Assembly (NCBI RefSeq): GCF_004402235.1
Contig: NZ_SOFS01000005.1
Coordinates: 62,001 to 126,000 of the forward strand
Direction of reading: 5' to 3'
DNA from: Cryobacterium glucosi
GTDB taxonomy: Bacteria > Actinomycetota > Actinomycetes > Actinomycetales > Microbacteriaceae
DNA length: 64,000 bases
The position numbers and the translations under genes were made by a program. The notes under the pieces were generated by a model. That model worked only from the letters and a program-made list of their open reading frames with translations. It had not been told where the DNA came from and made no database searches. Positions 60,599 through 64,000 of the stretch are shown one piece after another; the stretch's first letter is position 1, and each line of letters opens with the position of its first letter.

Positions 60599-61939
60599 CT
60601 ACAGGCTTGCGGCAACGCCATCCGCTGGCGGGCGCTGGAGGAGCTCGATCAGCAGGATCGCGACGAGGGCGGTGACGGCGGTGCCGATGATCACGCCCGG
60701 CGACAGCGGGCGGACGAACAGCACGACGGCCCCGGCCACAAGCGCAACGACGACCCGCGCGTATCGCCGCACGGAGTACAGCCAGACCCCGAACGGTCCC
60801 GTGGTTCCTCCTCGACGTTCCGCCGACGAGCGGATGCTCCTGGCAGAGTCCACGGTCAGCCGGCGGACCACGATCGCGCCGCGGAAGGGCCCGGCCAGGT
60901 ACGCCACCACGGCGACGGTCACGCCTGCGGTCCCCACAGCCAGCGCCGTCGCGCTGATGAACGGCACGATCGCGTCGTAGGTGGCGAGTGCGGCATCCCG
61001 GGGCAGGTACTGCGGCGAGACGGAGCCTGCGAAGAGGATGCGCCCGACGGAGATTCCCGTCGCCAGCACGGCCATCGAGAGCGCGAGCAGGAGACCCGCC
61101 CAGATCAGCGCCCGTGCCTTCCGCCTGGCCACGACGACACCGGCCGCCAGGAGGACCAGGCTCACCCACGGCAGCACGAACCCCAGGACGTCGAGGAGCT
61201 GGTAGGCGACCCGTGCCTGGACAAGGGAGTCGGACTGGGCGACCTGGATGGTGCGGTTGATCTCCGGGATCCGATCGGCGAGAGCGAAGCCCTGGGCGAC
61301 AAGGGCGCTCTTCACCGCGGCGATGAGCGGCGCCAGCTGGATGCCGACCTCACCCTGGGTTCCGATGGTGAGCGGCCCGCCCGTATCGCCCTGAAGCGCC
61401 GCGATGACCTGGGAATGACTGACCCGCAGGGTCTGCTCCCAGATGTTCGCGAAGGCGTCCGAAGCGATCAGCCGCTGTGTCGCCGTGCGGACCAGCGACC
61501 GCGCACCCTCGATGGCCGGCTGCTTGAGCAGGCCGAGGGCTGTCTGGGCCCTCGGCGGCAGGTTGAGCTGGGCGATTCCGTCGAACAGGTCCGTTGCGAT
61601 GCTCTCGAAGTCGACCTGGTCGTCGATCACCGTGGAGATCTGGTCAACGAGGAACGCCTGGAATGCCGGGTCATCCGCAAGAGGCGACAGGGTGGCCACG
61701 AATCGGCCGGTGTCGGTGACCTCGGTTTTGGTCCACGCGGCGACGACGGCGACCGGGGCGAGAATGACGCCGACGGCGATCAGGAGCGCGGCAAAGAATG
61801 CGCGCAGCCGGAGCGATGCCTTGGTGGGTTCAGACACGCCGGGAGTGCTCGGCGGTGCGGGCTGCAGCCGGGCCTGCAAGTGCGCGACCTGGGCCGAAAG
61901 TCGTTCGATTTGCTGCTCGGGGGTTTCGATCTGCGCCAT
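60599..61939 (-). CDS. Conserved membrane protein (446 aa)
   Basis: The product starts with a coiled coil (QQIERLSAQVAHLQARL), then a membrane helix (about 45-68), an extracytoplasmic domain of about 180 residues, and four further helices in the C-terminal half. I recognise no catalytic motif. The extracytoplasmic part with repeated DDPAFQAFLVDQI-like motifs is common in actinobacterial hypothetical proteins. It stops 9 bp from the MFS start region, so the two could be co-transcribed. Confidence 0.78.
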   Translation of the reverse strand: MAQIETPEQQIERLSAQVAHLQARLQPAPPSTPGVSEPTKASLRLRAFFAALLIAVGVILAPVAVVAAWTKTEVTDTGRFVATLSPLADDPAFQAFLVDQISTVIDDQVDFESIATDLFDGIAQLNLPPRAQTALGLLKQPAIEGARSLVRTATQRLIASDAFANIWEQTLRVSHSQVIAALQGDTGGPLTIGTQGEVGIQLAPLIAAVKSALVAQGFALADRIPEINRTIQVAQSDSLVQARVAYQLLDVLGFVLPWVSLVLLAAGVVVARRKARALIWAGLLLALSMAVLATGISVGRILFAGSVSPQYLPRDAALATYDAIVPFISATALAVGTAGVTVAVVAYLAGPFRGAIVVRRLTVDSARSIRSSAERRGGTTGPFGVWLYSVRRYARVVVALVAGAVVLFVRPLSPGVIIGTAVTALVAILLIELLQRPPADGVAASL

Positions 61940-62034
61940 CGGGTCCGTGCCTCTCGAGAGTGCGCGCCACTCTCCGGCGCAGGCACATTATGGCGCGGTC
62001 CGTCGGATTCGGCACGGAAATCCGCTAGGCTTAC

Positions 62035-62160
62035 CCCCGTGAAGGGGAGTATCCCTCAAAGCCCACTGGGTTTAGTGATCTGATCGTCAACACGGACCGC
62101 GGTGCAGGGGTTCCGGTCGGATCGGCGGCATCTTTTGTCGCGGGAGAGACTTTCAGGTTC
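62035..62160 (+). ncRNA. Probable yybP-ykoY (Mn2+) riboswitch
   Basis: The leader of the TerC-family gene contains AAGGGGAGTA (62042-62051), TCGTCAACACGG (62084-62095) and GAGAGACTTTCAG (62144-62156). These match in order and spacing the conserved blocks of yybP-ykoY RNAs, which sense manganese and typically precede TerC/Alx or MntP genes. A ribosome site (CCCTCCGTG region) lies shortly downstream. Confidence 0.7.
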
Positions 62161-62195
62161 TCTGCCTGCCCTCCCTCTCCTCGAAAGGCCCCTCC

Positions 62196-63221
62196 GTGGA
62201 TCTCGCCCTTCCCCTCTGGTTCGAAATCGGCTCCCTGGTCATCCTGACCCTGGTCCTGGTCGGCGACCTGCTGATCGTGTACAAGCGCCCGCACGTGCCC
62301 TCGATGCGCGAGGCCAGCCTGTGGGTCGTCTTCTACGTCGTGCTCGCCCTGCTGTTCGCGCTTGCGATGCTGCTCCTGGCCGATGCCGAACACGCCGGTC
62401 AGTTCCTCGCCGGCTGGCTCACCGAGTACAGCCTCAGCATCGACAATCTCTTCGTCTTCGTCATCATCATGGCGAGATTCTCCGTGCCGCGGAAATACCA
62501 GCAGGAAGTACTGATGGTGGGCATCATCATCGCGCTCGTCCTGCGCCTGATCTTCATCCTTCTCGGGGCGTCCCTCATCGAGAACTTCAGTTGGATCTTC
62601 TACATCTTCGGCGCTTTCCTTCTCTATACGGCCGTGCATCAGGCCGTCGCCAAGGAACCGGACGCGAACGAGGCCGACAACGCGTTCGTGAAGATGATCC
62701 GTCGCCGCCTGCGGATCTCCCCGACCTTCGACGGTTCGAAGATCCGCACCACCGTCAAGGGACGCCGGGTCTTCACCCCGATGCTGATCGTCTTCATCGC
62801 AATCGGCACGACGGACCTCGTGTTCGCCCTCGACTCGATCCCCGCCATCTTCGGGATCACGACGAGCCCGTTCATCGTGTTCACGGCCAACGTCTTCGCC
62901 CTGATGGGACTCCGGCAGCTCTACTTCCTGCTCGGCGGCCTGCTCGAACGGCTCGTGTACCTCAAGTACGGCATCGCCTTCATCCTGTTCTTCATCGGAG
63001 TCAAGCTCGTCTCGCACGCGCTCCACACCAATGAGGTCGCGTTCATCAACGGCGGCCATGGTGTGGGCTGGGCGCCGGAGATCGACACCTGGACGTCGCT
63101 CGGCGTGATCGTGGTCTCGATGGCCGTCGCCACGGTCGCGAGCCTGATCAAGGCGAACCGGGACGCCCGCGCCCGCGGCCACAGTCTCGGCGAGGAACTG
63201 TCGCTCACCACGAAGGAATAG
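62196..63221 (+). CDS. TerC/Alx-family membrane protein
   Basis: A 341-residue protein with nine membrane helices. The two conserved acidic membrane motifs are seen in EYSLSIDNLFVF and DLVFALDSIPA, which bind metal in this family. GTG 62196 is the start nearest the riboswitch end. TerC/Alx proteins export manganese, in agreement with the upstream Mn riboswitch. Confidence 0.92.
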   Translation: MDLALPLWFEIGSLVILTLVLVGDLLIVYKRPHVPSMREASLWVVFYVVLALLFALAMLLLADAEHAGQFLAGWLTEYSLSIDNLFVFVIIMARFSVPRKYQQEVLMVGIIIALVLRLIFILLGASLIENFSWIFYIFGAFLLYTAVHQAVAKEPDANEADNAFVKMIRRRLRISPTFDGSKIRTTVKGRRVFTPMLIVFIAIGTTDLVFALDSIPAIFGITTSPFIVFTANVFALMGLRQLYFLLGGLLERLVYLKYGIAFILFFIGVKLVSHALHTNEVAFINGGHGVGWAPEIDTWTSLGVIVVSMAVATVASLIKANRDARARGHSLGEELSLTTKE

Positions 63222-63347
63222 CGCGGGCGCGACGTGTCCTGGCGGCGCGAAAAGTCCCCCCGAATTGGTACCGTGGGTCTCTGACGCCTCGTCGAGGCGC
63301 GATCGGGTCGGCTCGGAACACGCGCCGCAGCACGAGGGAGTACCGGC

Positions 63348-64000
63348 TTGGTCCAGAGCGCAGACACGATGACCCTCCCAACGGTGACGGTCTCGTTCAC
63401 CGTCGGCGCGCGCAGCGAGGTCGGCCAGGTCCGGCAGCTCAATGAGGACAGCTTCATGGCGCACTCTCCGGTCTTTCTCGTGGCCGACGGGATGGGCGGG
63501 CACGCCCACGGCGACGAGGCGAGCCAGACCGTCCTGAGAGTCTTCGAAGAACACATCGAGGCTGGCCGTCCTTCAACCCCCGAGCGCATCCTCGACGCCA
63601 TCCACTCGTCCAACGACGCGGTGCGCGACCTGAGCGGCGCGGAGGACTTCGGAACCGCGGTGAGCGGCACGACGCTGGCCGGGGTTGCCTTCGTCGATGC
63701 CGGTGCGGACATCGGCCTGCACTGGATGGCCTTCAACGTGGGCGACTCCCGCATCTACACGTGGGACGGGGTTCACCTCGCCCAGCTGTCCGTCGACCAC
63801 TCCGCGGTGCAGGAACTCGTCGACGCGGGACTGATCACGCCTCGGTCCGCCGAACTGCACCCCGAACGGAACATCATCACGAGGGCGATCGGAACCGATG
63901 AGTTCGTCGACGCTGACGTCTGGCTCGTGCCGGCATCCGGTCACCGTGCCTTCCTGATCTGTTCCGACGGCCTCACCAAGGAGCTCGAGCCTGACGACAT
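63348..64000 (+). CDS. PP2C-type Ser/Thr protein phosphatase (cut by window end)
   Basis: The frame is open to the last base. TTG 63348 has GAGGGAG 7 bp upstream (ATG 63369 is the alternative). Motifs follow the PP2C order: QLNEDSF, VADGMGGHAHGD, GTTLAG, FNVGDSRIY, HSAVQELVDAG and ICSDGLTKEL, covering nearly the whole catalytic domain and its Asp metal ligands. The usual partner is a PknB-type kinase, not seen in the window. Confidence 0.92.
   Translation, partial: MVQSADTMTLPTVTVSFTVGARSEVGQVRQLNEDSFMAHSPVFLVADGMGGHAHGDEASQTVLRVFEEHIEAGRPSTPERILDAIHSSNDAVRDLSGAEDFGTAVSGTTLAGVAFVDAGADIGLHWMAFNVGDSRIYTWDGVHLAQLSVDHSAVQELVDAGLITPRSAELHPERNIITRAIGTDEFVDADVWLVPASGHRAFLICSDGLTKELEPDD

Noticed and set aside
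1..64000. CRISPR arrays, prophage or IS elements
   Set aside because: No regularly spaced repeats, transposase or phage structural motifs were seen; repeats found are operators, a coding GMGQ repeat and the tRNA-end pair.

Overview
The window is high-GC, gene-dense actinobacterial chromosome. The Microbacteriaceae are the likeliest source. This is an inference from base composition, an actinorhodopsin/xanthorhodopsin-type proton pump, GAF-ANTAR regulators, a tRNA gene without encoded CCA, PASTA-type PBP and the general gene repertoire. No phage, IS element or CRISPR array was recognised.

Left part (1-19.6 kb). Positions 1-6833 hold the end of a co-directional cassette of three very large uncharacterised proteins. 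A MarR regulator and a light-driven proton pump are divergently arranged at 6.8-8.3 kb. Small stress genes (DUF805, universal stress protein) follow. From 15.6 kb down to 9.9 kb, on the minus strand, a processive family-2 glycosyltransferase is translationally coupled to two membrane-anchored beta-helix proteins, with a secreted paralogue beyond them; this looks like a cell-surface or exported polysaccharide locus. A MacB-like ABC exporter with its TetR regulator and a metallo-beta-lactamase-fold hydrolase precede a tRNA-Glu(CUC) gene with a strong terminator.

Middle part (19.6-47.1 kb). The 3' end of the tRNA-Glu gene plus its terminator recurs at about 47.02-47.10 kb in the same orientation with roughly 88% identity, so the block between may be an old integrated island. 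It carries little but stress and metal/sulfur functions: tandem GAF-ANTAR proteins; a CcdA/peroxiredoxin/thiol-redox operon that shares an operator with a BlaI/M56 sensor pair; a copper-type module (DUF305, DUF6153-like, P-type ATPase, type-1 copper protein, SHOCT protein, a 38-residue Cys-rich protein, DUF2202, a two-component system with a Met-rich sensor); a sulfide/persulfide module (sulfide:quinone reductase-like flavoprotein, thioredoxin, CstB-like persulfide dioxygenase-rhodanese, TSUP exporter, DsrE-like protein and a CstR-like repressor); a second diacylglyceryl transferase gene or the only one; a ClC channel; and an ArsR/permease/small-redox arsenic-type unit. At least eight ATACC-GGTAT palindromes of the CsoR/CstR type tie the copper and sulfur modules together.

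Right part (47.3-64 kb). A glycine-betaine/proline ABC importer, a three-gene cassette (acyl-CoA dehydrogenase-like, PIG-L deacetylase fused to a methyltransferase, glycosyltransferase), a GGDEF-EAL membrane protein, a class A PBP with PASTA repeats, an MFS protein, a large membrane protein, a TerC-family protein behind a probable yybP-ykoY manganese riboswitch, and a PP2C phosphatase cut by the window end.
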